Assembly (NCBI RefSeq): GCF_002161085.1
Contig: NZ_NFLU01000007.1
Location: forward strand, 1-64,000
Direction: 5' to 3'
Source: Flavonifractor sp. An112
Lineage (GTDB): Bacteria > Bacillota > Clostridia > Oscillospirales > Oscillospiraceae
Length of the DNA stretch: 64,000 nucleotides
This document shows, in pieces, positions 44,330-51,704 of this stretch. Position 1 is the stretch's first letter, and every line of letters begins with the position of its first letter. A program made the position numbers and the translations under genes. Below the pieces are notes generated by a model. That model saw nothing but the letters and a program-made list of their open reading frames with translations. It was not told the DNA's origin and did no database searches.

Positions 44330-45136
44330 TTAAATCACATGGGCCTCGCTCAGCAGCGCGAACAGCTTCTGAGCGGATTCTTCGCCGGTCTCTTCCTTAA
44401 TCACCACGCCGGCCTCCTTGCGGGGGGGCACGAAGGTCTTCTTCACCTTGGTGGGAGAACCCTTCAGACCGGCCCGGGCGGGATCGATGGCGGTCAGCTC
44501 GGCGGAGGTCAGGCTCTCAATGACTGCCTTGCGGGCGGCCATCTTCCGCTTGATGGTGGGGAAGCGGGGGTCAAAGGCGGGCTTCGTGAAGGTGATGAGG
44601 CAGGGGGTCTTGACGCCGATCAGATAGTTGCCGTCCTCGCCCTCCTTCAGGATGTGCAGGGTGCCGTCGGCATTGGTGGCCTCCAGCGCGTAGGTGACCT
44701 GGGGGTAGTCCAGCAGCTCGGCCAGCTCGGGACCCACCTGGGCGGTGTCGCCGTCGATGGCCTGCTTGCCGCAGAAGATGGCGTCGAACTTCACGCCCTC
44801 CAGCTCCTCCACCTTGGAAATGGCGTTATAGAGGATGTAGCTGGTGGCCAGGGTGTCAGAACCGCCGAACATACGGTCGGTGACCAGATAGGCCTTGTCG
44901 GCGGCGATGGCCAGGGCCTCACGCAGAGCGGCCTCGGCCTGCTTGGGACCCATGGACAGCACCACGATGCGGGTGTCCGGGTCATTGTCCTTGATGCGGG
45001 CGGCGGCCTCCAGGGCGTAGCCGTCAAAGGGATTGATGATGCTGGGAACGCCGTCCCGGACCAGGGTGTTGGTGACGGGATCAATCTTGATCTCCGTCGT
45101 ATCCGGGACCTGCTTGATACATACCAGAATATTCAT
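44330..45136 (-). CDS. etfB: Electron transfer flavoprotein beta subunit EtfB
   Basis: A 268-residue EtfB with MNILVCIKQVPDTTEIKID at its start, NPFDGYALEAAARIKD, AYLVTDRMFGGSDTLATSYI and FCGKQAIDGDTAQVGPELAE, the last two forming the flavin/nucleotide site found in clostridial bifurcating Etf. It pairs with EtfA and is followed by it after 14 bases. The lactate dehydrogenase gene ends 22 bases before it. Assignment of bifurcation is from the family, not from direct evidence. Confidence 0.94.
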   Translation of the reverse strand: MNILVCIKQVPDTTEIKIDPVTNTLVRDGVPSIINPFDGYALEAAARIKDNDPDTRIVVLSMGPKQAEAALREALAIAADKAYLVTDRMFGGSDTLATSYILYNAISKVEELEGVKFDAIFCGKQAIDGDTAQVGPELAELLDYPQVTYALEATNADGTLHILKEGEDGNYLIGVKTPCLITFTKPAFDPRFPTIKRKMAARKAVIESLTSAELTAIDPARAGLKGSPTKVKKTFVPPRKEAGVVIKEETGEESAQKLFALLSEAHVI

Positions 45137-45158
45137 AACGAAACTCCTTTCCGAACGA

Positions 45159-46580
45159 TCACAGCGTGCAGCAGACCTTGCCGGGGTTGAGGATCATCTT
45201 GGGATCAAAGACCTTCTTGATGCCCTGCATCAGCGCCATATTCACGGGACCCACCGCCTGGGCCAGGTACTTCACCTTGCCGAAGCCGATGCCGTGCTCG
45301 CCGGAAATCTGGCCGCCGAACTCCATGGCCTTCTGATAGATGGCGCTGAGGAACTGATCCACCTGCTTGCGGAACTCGGCCTCGTCCATGGTGTTGGAGC
45401 ACTCATAGATGTGCAGGTTGCCGTCGCCGGCGTGGCCGAAGTACTTGACCTCGAAATCGTAGTTGGCTTTGGTCTCGTTGACGAAGGCCACATAGGGGGC
45501 GATCTTGTTGACGGGAACCACCACATCGCACTCGTCCAGCAGCTTGGTCTGCTCCTCGATACCCTCCAGGAAGGAGGAACGGGCGGCCCAGGCGTCCTTC
45601 AGCTTGGGAGCGGTGTCGGCGATGAGCACATCCAGAGCGCCCTCCTCCACCAGCATCTCGGCGGCGCGCTCCACGATGGGGTCCAGCTCGTCCATGGAGT
45701 CGCCGTCAAAGGTGAGCAGCAGGTAGGCGCCGGCCTCCACGCCGTCCACCTTGCGGGGGAAGACCTGCTTGCCCAGGTACTCCTCGGAGGAGATGAGGAT
45801 CTCCTTCTCAAAGAATTCCACGGCCTGGGGCTTGAAGTGGTTCATGAACACCTTGGGCACGGTGGAAATGCAGGCGTCCAGATCCTCGTAGGGGGCAATG
45901 AGGCTGACGGTGGCCTTGGGGGCGGGGATGAGCTTCAGGGTCAGCTCGGTGATGATGCCCAGGGTGCCCTCGGAGCCCACCATCAGGTTAGTCAGGCTGT
46001 AACCGGAGCTGGTCTTGGACACGGTGCTGCCGAAGTGGGTGATTTCGCCGGTGGGGAGGACCACGGTCATGGCCCGCACATAGTCACGGGTGGCGCCGTA
46101 CTTGACAGCCCGCATACCGCCGGCATTGGTGGCCACGTTGCCGCCCAGGGTAGCCATCTTCTCGCCGGGATCGGGGGGATAGAGGCAGCCGTGGGTGAGG
46201 GCGTCGTCGGCCAGCTGCTGCAGCAGCACGCCGGGCTGGACAGTGACGGCGAAGTTTTCCAGGTCATAGCTCAGGATCTTGTTCATCCGCATGGTGCAGA
46301 GCACCACGCCGCCGCACACGGGGGTGCAGCCGCCCACCAGGCCGGTGCCCGCGCCCCGGGTGGTGACAGGGATGTTGTTGTCGTAGCAGATCTTGACGAT
46401 GCCGGCCACCTCTTCGGTGGTGAGCACGTCAATGGACACCTCAGGCATCTTCACGCCGTAGATGGGCATTTCGTCCCGGGCGTAGTCAGGATTGACGTCG
46501 GCCCCCACCACGACGCGGCCGGGTACCACCTGCTCCAACTGAGCGATGATTTCAGGCGTGACAGGATTGTACGTTGCCAT
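45159..46580 (-). CDS. FAD-linked lactate dehydrogenase (GlcD/LctD family)
   Basis: A 473-residue FAD-binding oxidoreductase of the GlcD/D-lactate dehydrogenase family. The FAD_binding_4 domain has PVTTRGAGTGLVGGCTPVCG, VTVQPGVLLQQLADDA and YPPDPGEKMATLGGNVATNA; the C-terminal FAD-linked oxidase domain carries KYFGHAGDGNLHIYEC and SGEHGIGFGKVKYL. Next to etfBA it matches LctD of the electron-confurcating LDH-Etf of Acetobacterium woodii. It oxidises lactate to pyruvate; the preferred stereoisomer is unknown, but LarA next to it would supply either. The ATG at 46580 has GGAGG nine bases upstream. Confidence 0.9.
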   Translation of the reverse strand: MATYNPVTPEIIAQLEQVVPGRVVVGADVNPDYARDEMPIYGVKMPEVSIDVLTTEEVAGIVKICYDNNIPVTTRGAGTGLVGGCTPVCGGVVLCTMRMNKILSYDLENFAVTVQPGVLLQQLADDALTHGCLYPPDPGEKMATLGGNVATNAGGMRAVKYGATRDYVRAMTVVLPTGEITHFGSTVSKTSSGYSLTNLMVGSEGTLGIITELTLKLIPAPKATVSLIAPYEDLDACISTVPKVFMNHFKPQAVEFFEKEILISSEEYLGKQVFPRKVDGVEAGAYLLLTFDGDSMDELDPIVERAAEMLVEEGALDVLIADTAPKLKDAWAARSSFLEGIEEQTKLLDECDVVVPVNKIAPYVAFVNETKANYDFEVKYFGHAGDGNLHIYECSNTMDEAEFRKQVDQFLSAIYQKAMEFGGQISGEHGIGFGKVKYLAQAVGPVNMALMQGIKKVFDPKMILNPGKVCCTL

Positions 46581-46640
46581 AAGTAGAACCTCCTCCATAC
46601 ATAGTGAAAGAAATAGAAATAAACGGATGGAAAACGGAAC

Positions 46641-47915
46641 TTACTCCCGTACCATGACGGAAATACCATTGGGAATGACCACCAGATGGGCGTCGGCGCC
46701 CTTGGCCTGACGGGCCCGCTCCAGGGCGGTGTCCACGTCGGGGGCCCACTCCATCTTCATGTCCTCGATGGTCTGGCGCTGTTCGGGAACGGTGACGTAG
46801 ATCACGCGGTGCTTGCACAGGACCCGGGCCAGGATCTGAAATTCCCACTGATCCGGCTTGGTCTGATCCTGCGGCGTGGCCAGGATCTCATCGGTCAGGG
46901 CCTGGGGGGAGGAGGCGTCCCGCAGGGCATGATAGAAGCTGTCCCCGCCGGCCCCGTCCATGCAGGAGCTGACCATAATGAGCACGCCGCCTTCTGCCGC
47001 GGCGGCCTCCGCCGCGGTGAGACCCTTGACGCTCTGGTAGATGTTCTGATCCAGGGGGTAGCCGCCGTTGCTGGAGATGACGATATCGCCCCGGCGCTCC
47101 GGCTTGACCTGGCAGTAACCCAGCAGGAAGTCACAGCCCTTGCGGTGGGCGGTCTCCGGGTCGCCGGCAAAGGCGGCCACTACCTTTTTATCCTCGTCGA
47201 TGATGACGTTTACGATGTAAGCCAACTTGGCCATCTTGGCCGCCGCCAGCATATCGGTGTGAAGCGGATTGCCGTCCAGCACGCCGGTGCGGGCGTAGGG
47301 GGAGGCGATAAACTTGGAGCAGTGATTACCCAGCACGGTGACCTGATCACACACACCGGGGAGCACACTCTTGCGGCCGCCGGAGAAACCGGCAAAGAAG
47401 TGGGGCTCAATAAAGCCCTCAGCCACCAGCAGATCGGTCTCCACAGCCAGACGATCGATGACGCAGTCGGCACCGGAGGGAAGCACGCCGATCTTTACGT
47501 TGGAGGCGGCGTCCCGGCTGTCGTGAATGACGATGGTCTCATGGTCCACGATGTCCTGACCCAGCTTGCCCACCAGCTCTTCCTTGGTGGTGGGGCGGTG
47601 GAAGCCGGTGGCTACCAGCAGAGTGACCTGGATGTCTGGGTTGCCCTGACGCAGCTCAGCCAGCATATGGGGGAGAATGTGCTTGCTGGGTACCGGCCGG
47701 GTGTGGTCGCTGATGATGACGGTGCAGGTTTTCTTGCCGGCGGCCAGCTCATGCAGTGGCTTGGAGTCAATGGGCTTGGCCATGGCGGCCAGGACCAGGG
47801 CGTCCTCTGAGTCGGAGGCAGTCAGCTCCCCGATGTGAGAGGTGAGTACCTCAGCCCCGGACAGATCAGCGTGCAGCGTCATGCCGGAAGATCCAAAGGG
47901 AATGGTAAGGGCCAT
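46641..47915 (-). CDS. larA: Nickel-pincer lactate racemase LarA
   Basis: A 424-residue LarA that interconverts L- and D-lactate. All four residues that contact the nickel pincer cofactor in Lactiplantibacillus are present with a two-residue offset: H106 (GFHRP), H172 and K182 (PHFFAGFSGGRKSV), and H198 (LGNHCSKF). D70-HTR binds as expected. The cofactor needs larB, larC and larE, none of which is in this window. It is the first gene of the lactate operon, with its promoter overlapping the region of the operator at 47951-47967. Confidence 0.93.
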   Translation of the reverse strand: MALTIPFGSSGMTLHADLSGAEVLTSHIGELTASDSEDALVLAAMAKPIDSKPLHELAAGKKTCTVIISDHTRPVPSKHILPHMLAELRQGNPDIQVTLLVATGFHRPTTKEELVGKLGQDIVDHETIVIHDSRDAASNVKIGVLPSGADCVIDRLAVETDLLVAEGFIEPHFFAGFSGGRKSVLPGVCDQVTVLGNHCSKFIASPYARTGVLDGNPLHTDMLAAAKMAKLAYIVNVIIDEDKKVVAAFAGDPETAHRKGCDFLLGYCQVKPERRGDIVISSNGGYPLDQNIYQSVKGLTAAEAAAAEGGVLIMVSSCMDGAGGDSFYHALRDASSPQALTDEILATPQDQTKPDQWEFQILARVLCKHRVIYVTVPEQRQTIEDMKMEWAPDVDTALERARQAKGADAHLVVIPNGISVMVRE

Positions 47916-47950
47916 TCGAAATACCTCCTTGCAGATCGGAATTAAGAATG

Positions 47951-47967
47951 AAGTGGTACAACCACTT
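47951..47967. promoter_or_regulatory. FadR/LldR-type operator O1
   Basis: AAGTGGT-ACA-ACCACTT is a perfect 7-3-7 palindrome containing TGGT-N3-ACCA. It lies downstream of the larA promoter, about 40 bases before the start codon, where binding would repress transcription. Confidence 0.7.
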
Positions 47968-48097
47968 TGCTGACGTCATCACTTTACCACAATTTTTGAA
48001 AAATGCAATCCCCAGTTTTTAATTTCTCACATATTCCGAAAAAATGGGTTTGAATTTATGCAAAGCGCCAATTTTGAGCTGAAATAAAGAAAGGGAG

Positions 48098-48126
48098 TAG
48101 ACAATTTGCTGGTACGAATTTATAAT
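48098..48126 (+). promoter_or_regulatory. Promoter of the lactate permease gene
   Basis: TAGACA (48098-48103) and TATAAT (48121-48126) are spaced by 17 bases. The leader to the start codon is about 165 bases and contains operator O2 and a GC-rich hairpin. Confidence 0.75.
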
Positions 48127-48220
48127 AAGACCAGTCAGTTTATCGAAATATCATTTACTGCGGAAAAGTATGGAAAAATTAAGGAGGGAGAGAAGGGCGA
48201 ATTTCGGTTTTTGTATTTTG

Positions 48221-48235
48221 ATTGGTAGAACCAAT
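48221..48235. promoter_or_regulatory. FadR/LldR-type operator O2
   Basis: ATTGGT-AGA-ACCAAT is a perfect 6-3-6 palindrome identical in form to the PdhR/LldR consensus (ATTGGT-N3-ACCAAT). It lies inside the permease leader, about 90 bases after the expected start. Confidence 0.7.
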
Positions 48236-48296
48236 AAAAAGTGGGCCGCCGCCCTGTGTCCGGCGGCGGCAGGAGACAAAGGAGGTCCCGTTTTCA

Positions 48297-49856
48297 ATGC
48301 CGTTGTTGATGTCGATCCTTACGCTGCTGCCTATTGTCTGGCTGATAATTGCGCTGGCTGTTCTGAAAATGCCGGGCCATCGCGCCTGTCTCATCGCGCT
48401 GCTGCTCACGGCGGTGCTGGCCCTGACCCTGTGGAAGATGCCGCCGGTGGATTGCCTGACCTCCGCCCTGGAGGGCTTTGCCGCGGCCCTGTGGCCCATC
48501 ATTCTGGTGATCATCGCCGCCATTTTTACTTACAATCTGTCTTTGCGCACCGGCGCTATGGATGTGATCAAGCGGATGCTGTCCAATGTGTCGGGGGACC
48601 GGCGGGTCATCATCCTGCTGATCGGCTGGTGCTTCGGCGGATTTCTGGAGGGAATGGCGGGCTTTGGTACCGCCGTGGCCATTCCCGCCGGTATGCTGGC
48701 AGGTATGGGTATGGACCCGGTGCTGTCCTGCCTGGTGTGTATGCTGGCCAACGCCTTCCCCACGGCCTTTGGCTCGGTGGGTATTCCCACCACCACGCTG
48801 GTCAGTGTGACCGGGCTGGATGCCATCCCGCTGGCCTTTACCACCGTGGTGGAAATGGCTCCCTTCATGATCCTGATGCCCTTCCTGATGGTGATTGCCG
48901 GCGGCGGTGGCGTCAAGGCCCTGAAAGGGGTGGTGGGTATCACCCTGGTGGCCGGTCTGTCCTTTGTGGTGCCTGAGCTGGCGGTGTCCTACTTCCTGGG
49001 GCCGGAGCTCACGGTAGTGGTGGGCAGCGTGGTGTCCCTGGCCTGCACGCTGGCCATGGCCCGGCTGCGGAAAGGTAAGCCGGTGCCCGCGGAATATCAG
49101 ATGTCCAGTGGGCAGCCCGCCCAGACGGGGGAGCGGGGGACGATGTCCCCGGTGGTGGCCTTTTTGCCCTTCCTGCTGATCTTTGTGCTGCTGCTGCTCA
49201 CTTCCAAGCTGGTGCCGCCGGTCAACAGCTTCCTGTCTCAGTTTGCCTCGTCCTTCAAGATCAGCACCGCTGAGACGGCGGGGCTGACCTCCTTCAGTTG
49301 GGTCAACACCCCCGGTGTGGTCATCTTTGTGGCGGCCATCATCGGCGGCGTGGTGCAGAAGGCAGGGGCACGGTTGATGTGGGAGACCTTCCTGGCCACC
49401 CTGAAGCAGATGAGCCGCACCATTGTTACCATTATGGCGGTATTGGCGGTGGCCAAGATCATGACCTATTCCGGCATGATCTCTGACATGGCAGGACTGT
49501 TTGTCTCCATTACTGGTGTGTTCTATCCCTTTGTTTCCCCCATCATTGCTGCCATTGGTGCCTTTGTTACCGGCAGCGGTACCAACACGGAGGTATTGCT
49601 GGGCCGGCTTCAGTCGGAAGCGGCCACAGCCATCGGCGCTTCGCCCTACTGGCTGGCGGCAGCAAACTCTGTGGGTGCCGGTATCGGCAAAATCCTCTCT
49701 CCCCAGTGTATCGCCACCGCTGTGGCGGCGGTTGGCCTGGTGGGTCAGGACAGCAAAGTACTGTCTGCGGTTCTGAAATGGGCCCTCTTCATGCTGGTTC
49801 TGGCCTGTATTCTGGTGGGCTGCTTCCAGTGGCTTGCCCCTTATCTGGTTGGATAA
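48297..49856 (+). CDS. lctP: L-lactate permease LctP/LldP
   Basis: A 519-residue multi-helix transporter of the lactate permease family, importing lactate by proton symport. Typical text includes PVDCLTSALEGFAAALWPII, FGGFLEGMAGFGTAVAIPAG, GSVGIPTTTLVSVTGLD and the late GAFVTGSGTNTEVLLGRLQ, with about 13 helices. AAAGGAGG lies ten bases before the ATG at 48297. It is divergent from larA and shares its control region, as expected for one lactate regulon. A GTG-free upstream extension has no ribosome site. Confidence 0.94.
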   Translation: MPLLMSILTLLPIVWLIIALAVLKMPGHRACLIALLLTAVLALTLWKMPPVDCLTSALEGFAAALWPIILVIIAAIFTYNLSLRTGAMDVIKRMLSNVSGDRRVIILLIGWCFGGFLEGMAGFGTAVAIPAGMLAGMGMDPVLSCLVCMLANAFPTAFGSVGIPTTTLVSVTGLDAIPLAFTTVVEMAPFMILMPFLMVIAGGGGVKALKGVVGITLVAGLSFVVPELAVSYFLGPELTVVVGSVVSLACTLAMARLRKGKPVPAEYQMSSGQPAQTGERGTMSPVVAFLPFLLIFVLLLLTSKLVPPVNSFLSQFASSFKISTAETAGLTSFSWVNTPGVVIFVAAIIGGVVQKAGARLMWETFLATLKQMSRTIVTIMAVLAVAKIMTYSGMISDMAGLFVSITGVFYPFVSPIIAAIGAFVTGSGTNTEVLLGRLQSEAATAIGASPYWLAAANSVGAGIGKILSPQCIATAVAAVGLVGQDSKVLSAVLKWALFMLVLACILVGCFQWLAPYLVG

Positions 49857-49860
49857 AATC

Positions 49861-49903
49861 AAATACCCCCGGACCACTGTTTTCAGAGGTCCGGGGGTAT
49901 TTT
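49861..49903. terminator. Bidirectional terminator after lctP
   Basis: AAATACCCCCGGACC pairs with GGTCCGGGGGTATTT, loop of 12 bases. It ends lctP and the convergent iron-sulfur gene. Confidence 0.88.
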
Positions 49904-49908
49904 GATAG

Positions 49909-50610
49909 TTACTGTATGGAGCCGTCGGGGGCTACGATAGCAACCCGCAGGGGAATATTCTTTCCGCTGGCGGCCACGGCGTTCTGAACTGCACGCTGGA
50001 TACCGCCGCAGCAGGGTACCGTCATGCGGACTACGGTGACACTCTTTACGTCGTTGCCCGCCAGGATGGCAGTCAGTTTCTCAGTATAATCGCCCTCATC
50101 CAGCTTGGGACAGCCAATGAGCGTTACCCTGCCCTTGATGAAATCCTGATGGAAGTTACCGTAGGCGTAGGCGGTGCAGTCGGCGGCAATGAGCAGATGA
50201 CAGCCGTCGAAGTAAGGGGCATTGATGGGTGCCAGCTTGATCTGTACCGGCCACTGACGCAGCTGGCTGGGTACCTGCCCGGCGCAGGGGGAAGGGGAGG
50301 CTTCATCACGATGGATGGCCCGGCTCATGCTGCCGGGGCAGCCGCAGGGCAGGGGAGGGGCTGCTTTTTCCTTGGCCGCCTTGGCGGCCAGCACGGCGGC
50401 GTGGTCGTAGGCAGGAGCTTCCCGCTCTTCAAACGTGATGGCTCCGGTGGGGCAGGCGGGCAGACAATCGCCCAGCCCGTCACAGTAGTCCTCCCGGGTC
50501 AGTTTGGCCTTACCATTTACCATCTCGATGGCGCCCTCGTGGCAGGCGGCGGCGCACAGGCCGCAGCCGTTGCACAGGGCCTCGTCAATTTTTATGATCT
50601 TGCGTTTCAT
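49909..50610 (-). CDS. 4Fe-4S ferredoxin-type protein with C-terminal domain
   Basis: A 233-residue protein. The N-terminal ferredoxin-like domain has a canonical cluster motif CNGCGLCAAACHEG (near 13-26) and a second, unusual one, CDGLGDCLPACPTG, where the first two cysteines are five apart. A linker then leads to a C-terminal domain with a further CxxC-like set: LPCGCPG, ADCTAYAY, GCPKLDEGDY and MTVPCCGGIQRAV. Such proteins are common in Clostridia; the redox partner is unknown. AGGAGG lies eight bases before the ATG at 50610. It is near the lactate module but convergent to lctP. Confidence 0.82.
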   Translation of the reverse strand: MKRKIIKIDEALCNGCGLCAAACHEGAIEMVNGKAKLTREDYCDGLGDCLPACPTGAITFEEREAPAYDHAAVLAAKAAKEKAAPPLPCGCPGSMSRAIHRDEASPSPCAGQVPSQLRQWPVQIKLAPINAPYFDGCHLLIAADCTAYAYGNFHQDFIKGRVTLIGCPKLDEGDYTEKLTAILAGNDVKSVTVVRMTVPCCGGIQRAVQNAVAASGKNIPLRVAIVAPDGSIQ

Positions 50611-50691
50611 ATGGAACGCCTCCTTGTGTTTGTGTGAGCCAAGGATACCAGAGTAAGAGCCCATGGTATGTTGCAGAAGCAACACAAACAG

Positions 50692-50729
50692 AAAAAAGAT
50701 GTCTGCGCTGTGGCGCAGACATCTTTTTT
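50692..50729. terminator. Terminator of ireB
   Basis: GATGTCTGCGC pairs with GCGCAGACATC (50698-50708 with 50713-50723), flanked by A- and T-runs. Reading leftward it ends ireB before the iron-sulfur gene. Confidence 0.9.
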
Positions 50730-50741
50730 CCGCAATCAAAT

Positions 50742-50990
50742 TCAATCCCTGAGATACTGCTTGACCAACTCCTGCAACAACTCGTCCCGGTCCAGCTTAC
50801 GAATGAGGGCCCGGGCGTTGTTGTAGTTGGTGATATAAGTCGGGTCCTCCGAGAGGATGTACCCCACGATCTGGTTGATGGGGTTATAGCCCTTCTCCTG
50901 AAGGGAGTTGTATACGGAGGTCAGCACCTCTTTGATCTCAGGATCTTTTTCGTAGCGGATGCTGAATTTGCGAGTGTAATCGGTCTCCAT
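50742..50990 (-). CDS. ireB: IreB-family regulatory phosphoprotein
   Basis: An 82-residue protein matching IreB (UPF0297): [20 protein letters not shown], then [20 protein letters not shown] and a C-terminal [15 protein letters not shown]. In Enterococcus faecalis IreB is phosphorylated by the Ser/Thr kinase IreK and lowers cephalosporin resistance. Usual neighbours are alaS and ruvX; here it is alone between an iron-sulfur gene and a divergent sigma gene. The ATG at 50990 is preceded by GGGAGG ten bases away. Confidence 0.9.
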   Translation of the reverse strand: METDYTRKFSIRYEKDPEIKEVLTSVYNSLQEKGYNPINQIVGYILSEDPTYITNYNNARALIRKLDRDELLQELVKQYLRD

Positions 50991-51234
50991 ACCTGTCGCA
51001 CCTCCCGGTCCAAATCTGTTTCCCATTGTAGCCGAAAATGGTCCGGCTGTAAAGGGGGCGGGGGAAAATTTATCAATCTTTAAGATGTTGGAAAGGAAAA
51101 TATCTGGTAGATGCAACCATTGGATGGGTGCTGTGGTATTATGGATACCAGAGGACCGGCGGGGCCTGTGCTTACGGGCATGAGCGCAGGAGGAATCGGC
51201 GGCCTCCGGATGCCCATAAGGGAGGAGAAAGACC

Positions 51235-51702
51235 ATGACGGACGAGCGGAAAGCCAGAGCTCAGGTGGAGCGCTGGGGAGATATGGTGTGGCGGCTGGCC
51301 CTGGCCCGCACTCGCCATATCCAGGACAGCGAGGATGTGTTCCAGGAGGTGTTTGCCCGCTTCTTCCGCCATGAGGAGGAGCTGGACAGCGATGAGCACC
51401 GGAAGGCCTGGCTGATTCGCTGTACCCTCAACTGCACCAACACCCTGCTGTCCGCTCGCTGGCGGACCCACCTGCCCCTGGAGGAGGCGGTGACAAAGGC
51501 CATGGAACCGGCGGATCGCACGGTCTATGAAGCAGTACTGTCCCTGCCAAAAAAGTACCGGACTGCCATTCACCTGCATTACTATGAGGGGTATTCGGTG
51601 GAGGAGATTGCTGCCCTCACCGGAGCCAAGACGGGCACAGTGAAAAGCTGGCTGTCCCGGGGGCGGGACCGGCTGTCTCAAGCACTGAAAGGAGACAAGT
51701 GA
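51235..51702 (+). CDS. ECF-family RNA polymerase sigma factor
   Basis: A 155-residue ECF sigma factor. Region 2 covers about 15-75 ([20 protein letters not shown]) and region 4 about 105-150 ([40 protein letters not shown]). GGGAGG lies eleven bases before the ATG. The next gene begins three bases after its stop, so the two are co-transcribed. That gene encodes a membrane-anchored serpin in the place of an anti-sigma factor. The regulon is unknown. Confidence 0.92.
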   Translation: MTDERKARAQVERWGDMVWRLALARTRHIQDSEDVFQEVFARFFRHEEELDSDEHRKAWLIRCTLNCTNTLLSARWRTHLPLEEAVTKAMEPADRTVYEAVLSLPKKYRTAIHLHYYEGYSVEEIAALTGAKTGTVKSWLSRGRDRLSQALKGDK

Positions 51703-51704
51703 CC

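Larger units (their letters stand above)
47916..48296. promoter_or_regulatory. Divergent control region of the lactate genes
   Basis: This 381-base gap has no gene. For larA, reading leftward, TTGCAT (48009-48004) and TAAAGT at 16-base spacing is a candidate promoter. For the permease, a clear promoter lies at 48098-48126. Two palindromes of the TGGT-N3-ACCA type lie at 47951-47967 and 48221-48235. A GC-rich hairpin, GCCGCC with GGCGGC, precedes the permease ribosome site (48245-48270). The AT-rich middle, with several A and T runs, may be bent. Confidence 0.75.

Noticed and set aside
48294-49877. Open frame of 527 codons opposite lctP, rich in His, Gln and Gly
   Set aside because: Shadow of the permease; the low-complexity hydrophilic text is the reverse complement of membrane-helix codons.
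50742-51236. Long N-terminal extension of IreB
   Set aside because: IreB proteins are about 80-90 residues. The extension lies under the divergent sigma gene's upstream region and the ribosome site is before the inner ATG.
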